From assembly GCF_902806685.2 (NCBI RefSeq), contig NC_048557.2, forward strand, positions 2,906,654 to 2,970,653: a stretch of DNA of 64,000 nt, read 5' to 3'. A program made the position numbers and the translations under genes. The notes under the pieces are model-generated. The model was not told the DNA's origin and searched no databases. It was given only the letters and a program-made list of their open reading frames with translations. This DNA is from Maniola hyperantus. Lineage: Eukaryota > Arthropoda > Insecta > Lepidoptera > Nymphalidae. This document shows positions 41,931 through 52,794 of the stretch, piece after piece. Each line of letters opens with the position of its first letter. Position 1 is the first letter of the stretch.

Positions 41931-42259
41931 CCTTAGGGGTTCAGTTTTCAAGAATCCTTTCTTAAAACCAGTTTGTATCTGTGTACATGTTGATCAAATC
42001 CCTGCAGATGTTAAAAGAACAACTCAATTTAGTCATTTCACTAAACAAATCTAGTGATATGATAAAATACTGAGCATAATTATTGAAATGTAACGACTTT
42101 CTTCTTCACAAGAACACTCCATTGGTAGACAAGGCTGCAACTGACTGAAGATATCGATTCTAGTCTAGTGAACTACTTAATAATAATTATTATGATAATA
42201 TTATCCAATAGAACCTAATTTGTATCCCGGTTTTAATAATTTCCCTGCGACATACAGAT

Positions 42260-42406
42260 CAGGGGTGTTACGGATATCTGCATCCGCATCCGTAAATGTG
42301 GAACATTCGCATTGATTCAGACACTTGAACTTGAGTGAACTTCTAATAATTCGCATCCACAATCGCATCCGCGGTTGTCAAAATATTGGCATCCGCAACA
42401 ACCCTG
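42260..42406. mobile_element. hAT-type MITE, family 2
   Basis: Ends CAGGGGTGTTACGGAT and, inverted, atccgcaacaaccctg; perfect 8-bp duplication ATACAGAT at 42252-42259 and 42407-42414. The interior is rich in 'gcatccgc'. Its TIRs differ from hAT family 1. Confidence 0.92.
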
Positions 42407-42414
42407 ATACAGAT

Positions 42415-43245
42415 CTAGAAGCTGTGTTGGGGGCCCCATCCAGTCACCGTACCTCATGGTTATGCCGATGTAATTAGTATGCAGCATCAAATATAAGGTG
42501 CCTCTCGATGCCGACGGATAATTGATTTTGTGATGGTTCCTAGCAGCAGAGGTATTTCCGTCGGTACGAGTAAGTCTTCCGATAATTACTTTGTATAGTG
42601 CGCGTATACATAGGCTGTATTAAGAGGAGGTTTACAAATTTACGCTCGGCCATACGAACGAAGCTATTGCGTGGCTATTTATAGTAATTTATAGTGATGT
42701 TTATAATTTTTTTATGCTTGATCAAACAAATGGATTGTTACCAAAACCATACAAGTAGATTTGTTAAAGAACATAATTTATTTTGGTATAAATTTTTGGT
42801 TGAATTTATGTTTTATTCAATACAAAAAGTTGTCTTAAACTAGTCATATAATTCGTGAAAATCGGCAATAGTTCTTTTTTTACCCAGTAATGTGTAATTC
42901 AGGTATTTTTTTCCAGTAAATTAGATGATTTTCAAGGACAGATTTAGTTGTTCTGACAAGTTGAGTCTGTTATATTTTATTTAATTAAAACTAGGTGCGG
43001 GAGATTGGACACTTCAAATAAATAATATAGATTTTGTAAATATGATACATTAAAGGTCAATACAAAAGATTGATTTATTTTAAACATGTATTTAATTATA
43101 AATACTATCTGTCCCGGCTTTACTCACGTGTGTAGTCGACGTTAGCCCGACTAGTTTCGAACCCATACGGCGTCCTTTTTCAAGGGAGTCCGTCCGCGCA
43201 CGCGCCGCGGTTTTGACTGTCAACTCAATGTGATTTATTTGTATT
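42415..43245. other. No gene recognised
   Basis: 43100-43215 ('gtcccggctttactcacg', 'cgcacgcgccgcgg') looks repeat-derived but is not assigned. The rest is AT-rich. Confidence 0.45.
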
Positions 43246-43299
43246 TATTAGGGTTCCGTACCTGAAAAGGAATAACGGAACCCTTATACCCACACTTTG

Positions 43300-43331
<32 letters not shown>

Positions 43332-43332
43332 T
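43246..43332 (-). repeat. GGTTCCGT repeat end with GTCT run
   Basis: 'ttagggttccgtacctgaaa', 'aacggaacccttata' and a (GTCT)n run; the rest of the family is missing. Confidence 0.7.
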
Positions 43333-43345
43333 TTTTATTTGAGTA

Positions 43346-43882
43346 TAATGCGAGTTACCTTATAACGAACTAACGAAGTCGTTAAGTGTAAGTTAAAATG
43401 GAGAACAATTTCGCATGAAAAACTAAAATGTAACGATGTCTGTCAGTTTGGTAAAAAGTTTGGTCTAAGACCTGTATTCAGTAGTGGACCAGCGATGGAT
43501 TGATGATTAAGTAGGCCTTATGTACTAAGAAAAGTTTCAATAGTATAATCGGCCTATCCTAGATCCTAATACCAACTATTGTGTCCTAAAAACTCTGTCT
43601 ATCTTACGTCGTGTTATACTCGTTTTCTCGCCAGAATTAAGTACGGATCCCATGTATAAAATAGTCTGAAGGTTTTGCGAAAAAAGCTTGTTTAATTTAT
43701 TTTGTTTTATTAAATACTAAAACGTAAAACGTGTATGAAAACAAAATCGCATGAATACTAACGCGAGTTACCTTTTAACGAACTAACGAACTCGTTAAAT
43801 CTAAGTTAAAATGGAGCACAATTTCGCATGAAACACTAAAATGTAACGACGTCTGTCAGTTCGGTATAAAGTTTGGCAACAT
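43346..43882 (+). repeat. Spaced direct duplication of a 120-bp block
   Basis: 'gcgagttaccttataacgaa...cgatgtctgtcagtttgg' (43348-43465) recurs at 43760-43877 with few changes, 411 bp apart. Not recognised as a known family. Confidence 0.8.
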
Positions 43883-43997
43883 TTCAGCGCCCGGACAGCG
43901 GGATTATACTAGAGCTCCACGTCACTGTGCGGTGTTACAGTAAATGTGTCCACTTTATTACATAATGCCATTGCTATGAGTTATGCTGTGAATATGA

Positions 43998-44420
43998 GCT
44001 ATGTGTGATGAAATATGGATCCGAGACATGGTCGCTAACTATGGGCCTCATAAGAAAGCTGAGAGTCAATCAGCGGGCGATGGAGAGAGCTATGCTTCGA
44101 GTTTCTTTACGTGATCAAATCAGAAATGAGGAGATCCGTAGGAGAACTAGAGTAAGCGACATTGCTCAACGGGTTGAGAAGCTAAAGTGACAATGGGCAG
44201 GGCACATAGTTCGTAAAACCGATAGACGTTGGGATCTCAAGGTGCTGGAATGGCAACCTCGCACCGGAAAACGCAGCGTTGGAAGACCCCCCACTAGGTG
44301 GACGGACGACATGAGCCGCTGGATTCAGGCGGCGCAAGACCGTAGCGTGTGGTAGTGGAAGTTCCTATAGGCACCTATGTCCAGCAGTGGACGTATATCG
44401 GTTGATGATGATGATGATAT
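43998..44420 (+). mobile_element. RTE LINE ORF2 3' end, longest copy
   Basis: The frame reads MKYGSETWSLTMGLIRKLRV, NQRAMERAMLRVSLRDQIRN, EEIRRRTRVSDIAQRVEKLK and a stop. It resumes as QWAGHIVRKTDRRWDLKVLE and GKRSVGRPPTRWTDD, with a small deletion after, to 'ggttgatgatgatgatg'. This is the C-terminal region of RTE-clade endonuclease/RT proteins; it is a pseudogene. Confidence 0.9.
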
Positions 44421-44510
44421 CTTACAAATCCAATAACTGACTATCAAAAAGTGTAATTTATTAACTATTTCGAATAAATTATTTGACTTTCATTTTGATT
44501 TTGCATTTTT

Positions 44511-44549
44511 GAAAGTTCTCCATAATTATGAACATTATGGAGAACTTTC
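44511..44549. repeat. Perfect 16-bp inverted repeat
   Basis: gaaagttctccataat (44511-44526) and attatggagaactttc (44534-44549) with a 7-base loop. The wording resembles the 'cattatggagaactctc' block of SINE family 1, so it may be a SINE remnant pair. Confidence 0.8.
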
Positions 44550-44905
44550 AGAGATACAGATCTGTCAATCCACACTTAGTGTATCGACACTCGAAATCGA
44601 TCAACGTTGTCGAGACTTGCAAACTCATACAAGGTTACATTTCAACTTTGTATGCTGATGGAGCTAGTTTACTCATCACCGTTTAATGCTCCTAACTTTA
44701 TTAGAGCATCGTTGAAAAGTTTTTTACCGACGCTTTTATGTTATAAAATCCCTGCAACGTACAGGTTGCATAAAATCCAGGTTTTTAGAGATATGCTGAG
44801 TTAGTCAAATATTATTCCTTTCATAGAAATAGTTCATAATCCTAACATTTATTTGGTTACTTAGTTTTAAGTAATACGATCACCAATTTATCGAATTCAT
44901 GACTT

Positions 44906-45100
44906 AATATGGAGCGAAAATACAGAATTAATAGTTTCGTATTTGTGCCTTTTGGGGTGGAGACCATGGGTTCGTCGGGCGACGATGCTAACAGTTACCT
45001 CGGTCAATATATTAGTCTGGCCAATCAACGAGGTAACGCAGCCAGCGTTCTGAGCACCTTGCCTCGTTGCGGTGATTTAGATGCTATTTTTGATTTGTAA
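44906..45100 (+). mobile_element. LINE ORF2 C-terminal fragment (FVPFGVETMG)
   Basis: The frame reads FVFVPFGVETMGSSGDD, then NSYLGQYISLANQRGNAASV and a stop. It is the same module as the fragments at 8985, 12255 and 47925, here longest toward the C-terminus. Internal residues between the two motifs are lost. Confidence 0.65.
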
Positions 45101-45705
45101 GTTTCATATTTAAAAATTATTATGTTTTTATCTAAGCACACATCAGCTCATGACGGTTAAGTAATAAATGTGTTAAAAACTGCTTTGAGTTGAATAAACA
45201 AGAAGTGTATTTACTGCTTTCCAACAATAAAAGTTCCCGGTAATTTCAAGCGCTCTAAACTCTAAAACAAAATGCTTTTTAAACAGAATGTCTCTTGGAA
45301 AATACGTGCTGCTATCTTAAGTTAATCCAAAAAGTGCGGTAGAAAATCCTCTCTACAGTCAATAATCCGGCGTTAGCTAGTTCGGACTGGTTCAAACCGG
45401 ATTTTTCGAGATGCAAGCTCGAAAACATGGCGGCTTTTTTGTCAGACTTGTCCGCCTCTGTTTGTGTCGCCAGAGCACTTCGAGAGATTTATTGAACTTT
45501 TTTCTGAAATCCAAGACTTTTCTTTCACCATGTTATTAAAGTTTTTCCGAATTGATTTAGGATCGACTTGTGTTTCAGTTGAAATGTTTTGAAAGAAAAT
45601 GTCAAGGCCAAAGTGAAAAGTTTGAACAACTTTTTTGTATTTTTTTGCTGTTCTACTTAATCCGCTTATTATGACAAAATCTAAGGCCCAAGAAGGATGG
45701 CAATG
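45101..45705. other. No gene recognised
   Basis: A minus-strand frame (45442-45765) runs into the SINE and matches no family I know. Confidence 0.45.
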
Positions 45706-45975
45706 GGGGTTCGATCCCGAGCACGCATCTCTAACTTTTCGGAGTAATGTGCGTTTTAAGTACATAATTAAATATCACTTCTTGCTTTAGCGGTGAAGGA
45801 AAACATCGCGAGGAAACCTGCATGCCTAAGAGTTCTCCATAATTTTCTCAAAGGTGTGTGAAGTCTACTGGCCGCTATCCGCACATGACCAGCGTGGTAG
45901 ATTATGGCCAAAACCCTTCTCTCTGAGATGAGACCCGTTCTCTGTAGTGAGCCGACGATGGGTTGATCATGAAAG
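45706..45975 (+). mobile_element. tRNA-derived SINE (family 1), head-truncated
   Basis: B box 'gggttcgatcccg', 'ctttagcggtgaaggaaaac', 'gtgtgtgaagtctactgg', ending 'cgatgggttgatcatg'. Confidence 0.8.
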
Positions 45976-46334
45976 AATATTTTCACTGTAACACGGAAAT
46001 GTGTTAATGTTGAACGTCAAAAAGCCTTTGATCTCTACAGAGGAAAATTCCCACCGACTGTTTCGCGTACAGTCAGAATTTGTAACAAAGCGTGTTTACT
46101 AACCGCACTTGAAGCTGGTGCACTTTTGTCGAAACGATGCAAGTCAGATGATTTCCTCTGCCGCGATTTTCACAAAGTGGTTATTACTCGACTGTCCAAA
46201 GGAGTTTAATGTTTTCAGGTTTCGTGTATGTAGGTAATTAGGTATGCATGATGATCTGAAACCCTTTCTATCTGAACAACTAGAAATTTTCAGAAATCAA
46301 TGTTGTAAGTAAACGCATTTCTTATAGCAAAAAT

Positions 46335-46655
46335 AGATAGACCCATCGCCGCCTCACTACTGAGAACGGGTCTCCTCTTAGAACGAGTTTGACCATAGCC
46401 CATTACGCTGGCCAAGTGCGGATTGACAGACTTCTCACACCTTTGAGAACATTTTTATTGTTTTTTTTTACAACAAATTTATTGTTTTTTTTTCTATTTT
46501 TGTGTAAAAATCTTAATACGGTTCACAGAATACATCTACTTACCAAGTTTCAACAGTATAGCTTTTATAGTTTCGGAAAAAAGTGGCTGTGACATACATA
46601 CAGACAGACAGACAGACATGACGAATCTATAAGGGTTCCGTTTTCCCTAAAAAGG
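46335..46655. mobile_element. SINE family 1 piece and GGTTCCGT repeat relative
   Basis: 46335-46455 is minus-strand SINE (catcgccgcctcactactga ... gacttctcacacctttgaga). Bases 46500-46655 contain GACA repeats and 'aagggttccgttttcc', a variant of the GGTTCCGT family. Confidence 0.6.
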
Positions 46656-46925
46656 TATTATCGTGAACAAACTGAATTTACTTATATCTAAAAGAAAATT
46701 TCAAAAATCAGTTTTTCTGCTTACCATACTCAATTTCCTCGTACTTGCTATTGTCAAACGATTGTATCGGATGTTTTCCTCCTTCACGGAGGTCTACAAA
46801 GGAATTAAGTTGGACTTCTTTTGTAGACCACTCTCCACTTACTTTAAGCAAGTGTGCAAACAAACCTGACTTGTTATTTTTCGTATACTTATTTTGAGTT
46901 TTACCTTCGCGTTTTATTCACCACT

Positions 46926-47186
46926 ACCTTATGCGCGCAACTTCGTCCGCGTGGACTACACAAATTTCAAACCCCTGTTTCACCCTCTTAAGGGCTGAAT
47001 TTTCAAAAACCCTTTCTTAGCGGATGCCTACGTCATAATAACTATAAGCATGCTAAATTTCAGCCCGTTTGAGCTGTGCGTTGATAAATCAGTCAGTCAG
47101 TCAGTCTGTCAGTCAGTCCGTCAGTCAGTCAGTCAGTCAATCAGTGAGTCAGTCAGTTAGTCACTTTTTCCTTTTATATATTTAGA
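46926..47186 (-). mobile_element. Helitron-like family 1 with long GTCA array
   Basis: 'cttatgcgcgcaacttcgtccgcg' at the left, a (GTCA)n array of about 70 bp, then tatatatttaga, directly joined to another copy. Confidence 0.8.
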
Positions 47187-47245
47187 CTACATGATCTCCG
47201 CAATTTCATCTGCCTGGATTACACAACTTCCAAACCCCTATTTGT
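47187..47245 (-). mobile_element. Helitron-like family 1, partial tandem neighbour
   Basis: 'ctacatgatctccgcaattt...cctggattacacaacttcca' matches the 3' portion (CTAG changed to CTAC). No base separates it from the previous copy. Confidence 0.65.
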
Positions 47246-47553
47246 TGTGTGTGTGTTTGACAAAATTTATCGCGTTGTATTAGGACAAACGCCTCAAACT
47301 ATAACAGTTCATGAGATACTACTACTATGACCTTTTACTATAATATGGTACTAAGTAAATGAAAGTTTTAAAAGGGTTGTTCAGTATTGGTATTTGGTCA
47401 GTTGCTAAGTGACGTAGTTGTAACGCGTTTTCGATCCCGGGATCGCGGGATTGCCTTTCCATTAACGTTATAGTTTACTCTGGTCTACCACGGACATGTT
47501 TTCTCACGTCCCGCCTAAGTTGCGGGATAAATTACTTTGGCGTTTATTTCTTA
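47246..47553. other. No gene recognised
   Basis: Holds 'cgcgttgtattaggacaaac', also found at about 51983 in another insertion; probably a small MITE piece. Confidence 0.45.
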
Positions 47554-47755
47554 CTAGATGATGCCCGCAACTTCGTCTACGTGGATTTCGGTTTTTCTCC
47601 GTGGGAACTGTTTGATTTACCGGGATAAAAATTAGCCTATGCCTTCCTATGTAAGCTAACTTTGTACCAAATTTAATCAAAATCGGTTGAACGGATGGGC
47701 TGTAAAAATTAGACAGACATACAGACAAACACATTTTCATATTTATCGCGTCAAA
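47554..47755 (-). mobile_element. Helitron-like family 2 copy
   Basis: A|CTAGATGATGCCCGCAAC on the plus strand, the body with 'accaaatttaatcaaaatcg' and GACA repeats, to 'cacattttcatatttat'. Confidence 0.75.
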
Positions 47756-47924
47756 AGCAGCGATTTTGTCTTCATAAAGTGGCAAAAAGTACGTGAGGCA
47801 GCGTAAATGCTTTTACCTGCTAAAAATACCTGATACAGTTTATCGTCTTCTATGTAGAGGTTCGTAGAATAAATTATATTTTTAGCTTTTATATCTTTTT
47901 TTGAAATTGAAAATATTATAATAA

Positions 47925-48078
47925 TAAAACTTAAAGCTAGCTGCTTAGCCTTATCTAATTACCATACAAATCATGCCCGCGTGGAATGGTGCCAAGAATA
48001 CTGGCTGCAATTCTGCGCTGGACTATTAATCGCGGTGAAATGTCTCGTAATTTTTTTTAGCACTAAGACTCCATGGCC
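47925..48078 (-). mobile_element. LINE ORF2 C-terminal fragment
   Basis: Same nucleotides as 8995-9170 ('catgcccgcgtggaatggtg', 'ggtgaaatgtctcgtaattt') with an internal deletion. Confidence 0.6.
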
Positions 48079-48486
48079 TTATTTTTACCTTGCCTTATTT
48101 TTCTTCTGATTGGCTAACAAGATAGCAAACACGGTCGGAGTAAAAATATGTAACAGCGAAAGCTATGAGTAAAGCAATGAGCAAAAAATATAAAATACAT
48201 TTCGTAATAGGGCGTCGAGTGACCATGGTCTTATGGTTCTTAGGACAAGTTCCAAGTATCATTTTATTATTCCGATTATTATATTACTTACAGCCGCACT
48301 CAGAGTCGCTACTCGTTACTTAAGAGTGAGTTAAAACGAGACAGGTTTTGAGGTTTTAAGCTGGAAGGAAGCTGCTTCAGACCGGCCCCGATGGCGAAGT
48401 TTGCTTGACCAAGCGCTTTGTTGATTGATTGATTGCAGAATGCCGACAAAGCGACTTTGCACTGATATTCTAAATCTTTTTCTGAG

Positions 48487-48753
48487 ATCTATAGAGCGCA
48501 CTTTGACTTTGCTCAGACTTAAGACACTGTTTCAGATTCAGATTTATTTATTTGCTTTCATGTACATTTACATTAATTGATGGTGAGTGCTTAAAGCTAA
48601 ATATAAGTACATGAGACCCTGTCAGGGTTTTGCAAATACAATTTTAGGTACAATAAAAATGTTAAAACGAGACAGCGATATACCGCTAGCATAAGTCCGT
48701 CTCGTTTTAACTGAAACTTAAGTCTAAGCAAAGTCAAAGTGCGCTCTATAGAT
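48487..48753. mobile_element. TIR element, 37-bp ends
   Basis: atctatagagcgcactttga at the left is matched inverted by tcaaagtgcgctctatagat at the right; arms about 37 bp with one mismatch. The 267-bp element is AT-rich inside and non-coding. The target duplication is unclear because the ends are palindromic (TCTATAGA). Confidence 0.8.
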
Positions 48754-49849
48754 TTCAACCTAAGCTTTGAAGAAAATATTCATGTTGCTACTTTCATGGT
48801 CACCCTATAATAGGAAGATCTGTCACTGGAGCTGTATGCAGTGGGAAACGCTAATGAAAAGAAATACGCTTATTTCCTTGGCTTCAATTTTCTTTGCGAG
48901 ATATCTTTTTAAAGTGTCACTTGCTGTTTTTCTTACGTAAATAGTGAGATACCCAGCGTTTCTGCAAAGGAAAATCAAATTTGCTGTAGCTGTTCCAGGT
49001 GGAAGATTGTCAGAATAAATTACCTGGAACTTTGAATAAATTAAATACTTGTTAGTCAAAGCTTTTTTTTCATAATTTTAAAATGAGATGAAATTAATGA
49101 AATAAATATTTATTGATCAACACTAATTCGTTACAAATGACATACATGGAATCCTGGCCCCTAAACTAGAAGAGCCCTATCTTAGGGGCCAGTGCCTTCC
49201 CTTACATAGTGGTTGTAGTTGTAACAGATTTGTATATTATACATTGGTATAATATATGTATTTTTATATATTTTATTTATATATTATATTATACTAATAC
49301 TACCTATATGATATTATATATTGTGTGAAAGTTTCAGATTGTAGGTACCTAAACCTACTTAGTATTATCAAAATTTAATTTTCCCACATTTTAAGGCTGC
49401 TCGAAGAATAATTCACCTCTCCAGTAGAGATACTTTGTGCACGCCTTTAATTTCATTGTATATGTTTTTTAGTTTTAAGTTTCAATTTTGCAGCATTTAC
49501 AGTTTATTTTTAAAATGTTTGTAGCAGAGACAGACGGACAGACGGACTAGACGTAACTACCTGGTTCCTGGTTCCTTATTTTACTATGGAACCCTAAGAA
49601 TATACGTAAGACTACCCGTCCTTTACTTACTTTAGTTGTTGCCAGGTACCTAAAAGACAGATTTCTGAAAGTTGGCATCCCTGCCTTTATATTATTATCT
49701 GAGCGTCCTCATGCACTATGACTAGTGGAACTATCGGGTAAGTTGTAAGTTGTAACTAAATACTAACAGTCGCAACTATTTCCCCGCAACATCTTAACAA
49801 TGCACCGCGATAGTTACCCGTTAGTTATTACAGTTATTTTGTAAGTAGG
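48754..49849. other. No confident gene; one unassigned ORF
   Basis: A 79-codon minus-strand frame (48823-49059) includes FLCRNAGYLTIYVRKTASDT. It is not in a recognised repeat and not recognised as a family. Bases 49155-49195 contain an inverted tggcccctaa/ttaggggcca pair. 49240-49320 is nearly pure AT. Confidence 0.35.
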
Positions 49850-49925
49850 GTCAGCAACAAAGCTAGGTTTGCACCTGTCCATAGTCGCTTGTACTGGGGG
49901 TTGCAAACCTAGCTTTGTTTCTGAC
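49850..49925. other. 24-bp stem hairpin, precursor-miRNA-like in shape
   Basis: Arms 49850-49873 and 49902-49925 pair with one mismatch around a 28-base loop; total 76 nt. Size and shape suit a miRNA precursor, but tiny MITEs also look like this. Nothing shows that it is expressed. Confidence 0.4.
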
Positions 49926-50446
49926 TGTACCTATACAAATTGTTGTCAAACAAAATTATTTCACGTATTAGCATTTAGCACTACTGCCGCCAAGCGAAGT
50001 TTTTTTGAAACTGTTATTGGAAATATACCTCTAGAGAGCCAGACATACAGAATAACAAACAGACAGGCAGTCGGATAACGAAGTGAATGAGGATTCGTTT
50101 TTTCTTTTGCGACACGGCACCCAATACTAATAATAATAATTTTCAATAGAAAAAAATATCGTTTAATTAATTTTCAATTATCGTGTAATTCAATTAAACA
50201 TTTCAATCCTTGTATAGTTAAAATCGCACTCCAACGAAAAAAGGTTCTCGTAATTTTTTTAATTCTTCCTTTTTACACCCTCGGTTTAAGAGCACTCTGG
50301 AGACGTTTCGTTTGAAAGCTTTGTTTACAATGAAATTGATTTTCTTGGCTTCATTTTACAAAGGGCAAAAGGGAAGATTTCATTGATTGTTAATCAGATG
50401 AAATTGATACATTCTTCTTCTCCATCATGAACTCTTGGTAGAGTGG
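49926..50446. other. No gene; GGTTCCGT-type crumb
   Basis: 50030-50125 has the 'agccagacatacag... acagacaggcag' arrangement of a GGTTCCGT-repeat relative. Confidence 0.4.
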
Positions 50447-51046
50447 CATTTCGATGTTAATGAGACATGGTTCCAGCGCAATAGCAATTTGCGGGACTTA
50501 TATACAATTCTGTCACCTGTCCTGTCAACCTGTCAATAAAAACTTTCCATATTCCATATTCAATTTCGTTAGCACAATAGCCTTTTTAAAAAATCTGTGG
50601 AGCCGTCGAAAAGTCGTAAAAACTATATGAAAAAAATCCCCAAAAACAAAGCCGACACTTGGACGTCGCCCGTTCCGTCATAATCAATCAAGTCGTCCAA
50701 TTGTTCCTGTTCTATTGTTTTTGTTCCATATCCTATGTGAGCCTCAACGAGATAGTTCCATTGAATGATTGCCATGGTTTTTTTGTGAGTATTTTCATTT
50801 TTTAAGGTTCCGTATCTCCAGAGAAAAAAAGAAACCCTTATAAGATCACTTTGTTGCTGCCTGCCTGTCAAGAGCCGTCAAGGGTAGAGTAATTATATCT
50901 ATACCTACCAGAGTACTCCCGTTGACCTAGAATCATGGGCAGGGGAAAAATGCCAAAACCGTTAATTCGTGAAAAAATAATATTGTGCGGTATAAGTCTC
51001 GCAAATTGCTATTGCGCTGGAACCATGTTTCATTAACATCGAAATG
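50447..51046. repeat. Inverted pair of a 53-bp block enclosing 0.5 kb
   Basis: 50447-50499 and 50994-51046 are reverse complements with two mismatches ('catttcgatgttaatga', 'gcgcaatagcaatttgcg'). The right member extends to about 51155 as part of a longer repeat. This may be two copies rather than true terminal repeats. A GGTTCCGT-repeat piece (50803-50990, minus) lies inside. Confidence 0.7.
50623..50775 (-). CDS. Weak candidate: 50-codon ORF inside the inverted pair
   Basis: ATG in good context (accATGGC), an acidic stretch QEQLDDLIDYDGTGDV, then a hydrophobic end and TAG. Composition looks protein-like, but no family is recognised. It could be a captured exon or chance. Confidence 0.15.
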   Translation of the reverse strand: MAIIQWNYLVEAHIGYGTKTIEQEQLDDLIDYDGTGDVQVSALFLGIFFI

Positions 51047-51201
51047 ACGTCATTTTGAAGTCAGCCGAAACAAAAATATACCATCAGCTCGAAACTTCAG
51101 TCTAGTGCTGACGTGACTAAAATGGCGGCCACGCGCATTAGCAATTTGCGGGAATCTTATGGATACAGCATTACATAATATAATATTATTATTATTATTA
51201 A

Positions 51202-51412
51202 CTAGCTGATGCCCGCGACTTCTTTCACGTGGATTTAAGTTTTCATAATCCCGTAGGAACTCTTTGATTTTCCGGGATAAAAAGTAGCCTAAAATGTCAC
51301 TCTCCATTGTCATTTAACTATATCCATCCAAAAAATTACGCAGATCCGTTGCTTCGTTGCGGCGTGATTAAAGGACAAACCAACAAACCAACACACTTTC
51401 ACATTTATAATA
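51202..51412 (-). mobile_element. Helitron-like family 2 copy
   Basis: A|CTAGCTGATGCCCGCGAC on the plus strand to 'cactttcacatttataata'. The 'cttctttcacgtgg' hairpin region has drifted. Confidence 0.8.
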
Positions 51413-51804
51413 GGTATGGGTACTGATTGTTGGCTATTTATTCAATTAAGTGAAATAAAATTTTCATGTTTCTTAAGAAAATTGTTTTTGTTTTACGGGA
51501 CGATCAAAGACATTTAATATAACAAAAGTACGTCCTTTTCTTTTCCTTTGTTAGGAGATCAATGTGTAAATTGTAAATAATAAGAACAAAGACGACTTTG
51601 TTATTAATTTAATACACTGATATTAAAAAAACCTGAAGCACGACATTTGATTTAATATTTTCTATCCATGTTACCTTTTTTTTAGACTGCAATTTTGTGG
51701 TTATTATTAGCTGTAGTTACCTGAAACAAAAAAAATATTAATTATTAATTGTTACAAAATTAATTAATTATACATTATTAAAATTCAAATATAATATATC
51801 TGAA
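51413..51804. other. No gene recognised
   Basis: AT-rich, with a (TTAAT)-like tract near 51740-51780. Confidence 0.5.
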
Positions 51805-52125
51805 ACCTCACTATGTTTTCCTTCACCGTTAAACGTGAGGAAACCTGCATGAACATCACGCGAGCAAGCGATGCGACCATCGCGTGCTTGCGTATTCGCG
51901 ATTCGTATTTGCTATTCGAGATCTAGGTTTGATCGCGCGTTCGTACGAGTAAAATTCGCGCGAACTTACGATGATCGCGCTTTCGCGTTGTATTAGGACG
52001 AGCGCCTGAGATTTTTCCATAAAGGTTTGCGAACTCTGACAATCCGGATTTGGCCAGCGTGGTGGATTATTATCTACACCCTTCTCATTCTGAGAGCAGA
52101 CCGGTGCTCAGTAGTAGATTAAAAC
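51805..52125. mobile_element. SINE family 1 pieces split by a CpG-dense insert
   Basis: A minus-oriented bit (cactatgttttccttcaccg) is followed by plus-oriented 'gtgaggaaacctgcatg'. The SINE resumes at about 52004 (gcctgagatttttccataa ... gagcagaccggtgctcagta). The insert 51852-52003 is unusually rich in CG dinucleotides (cgcgagcaagcgatgcg, gatcgcgcgttcgtacg) and ends with 'gcgttgtattaggac', also seen at 47273. Confidence 0.6.
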
Positions 52126-52148
52126 TTGTACTTAACTAATGCTATTTA

Positions 52149-52530
52149 ATACAGGTTGTAACCAGAACGCTAGCAAAAACTTAGCATTATTGTTATAATT
52201 ACCTAAACACAATCCAATACCAGTAACCATTTGCCTCATTTTGTAGTTTTAGCGATTTAGTATTTTTCAAACCCGCAATGTATAGCGTCCAAAACTCGGG
52301 TCAATGCCCCGCTTATGACGCGGCATTGACTCCGAGTGACCTACTAACGTAACGTTCGTTGACCTCTGACGTTGGTCAGATGTTTTATTTGCAACATATC
52401 GTAAACTTTTATAAAATACATAATAGGGTTTTTTATTGAATTTTTTGCGGTTTTTTATGCTATCATATCAGTAATCATCAGTACTATCACCTGTCTTCGA
52501 TTTTGCCAGCGTTTTGGTTACACCCTGTAT
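52149..52530. mobile_element. TIR MITE 'ATACAGGGTGTAACC'
   Basis: The left end ATACAGGTTGTAACC is matched inverted by ggttacaccctgtat; arms about 30 bp (agaacgctagcaaaa / ttttgccagcgtttt). A related, internally deleted copy lies inverted at 61810-62020. Non-coding. Confidence 0.8.
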
Positions 52531-52794
52531 ATTTTTACTTTATATTGTAAAAGTTAATTAATCGTTACATATAAATAAAATTACGTTTTTATTACACGAA
52601 GGTAATAATTTAGCTATAACAAAGCCAATATAGCGGTGATCTTGACCTGATTGACTTTTACATTACTTTGAACACCTTCACAATAACATGTTACAAAATC
52701 ATTTGGTTGAAGATCTACTGGCTCAGCAATACAAAGGCTTACTTAAATATATTCGAAGTGAAAATTTCTTTAAGCGGGTTGGGTGATGTTTTTT

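Noticed and set aside
41271..42054. ORFs in the 461-bp duplication
   Set aside because: They arise from the minisatellite and are not kept between the two units.
48823..49059. 79-codon minus-strand ORF as a host gene
   Set aside because: Looks protein-like, but no motif, splice context or conservation can be shown from the sequence alone.
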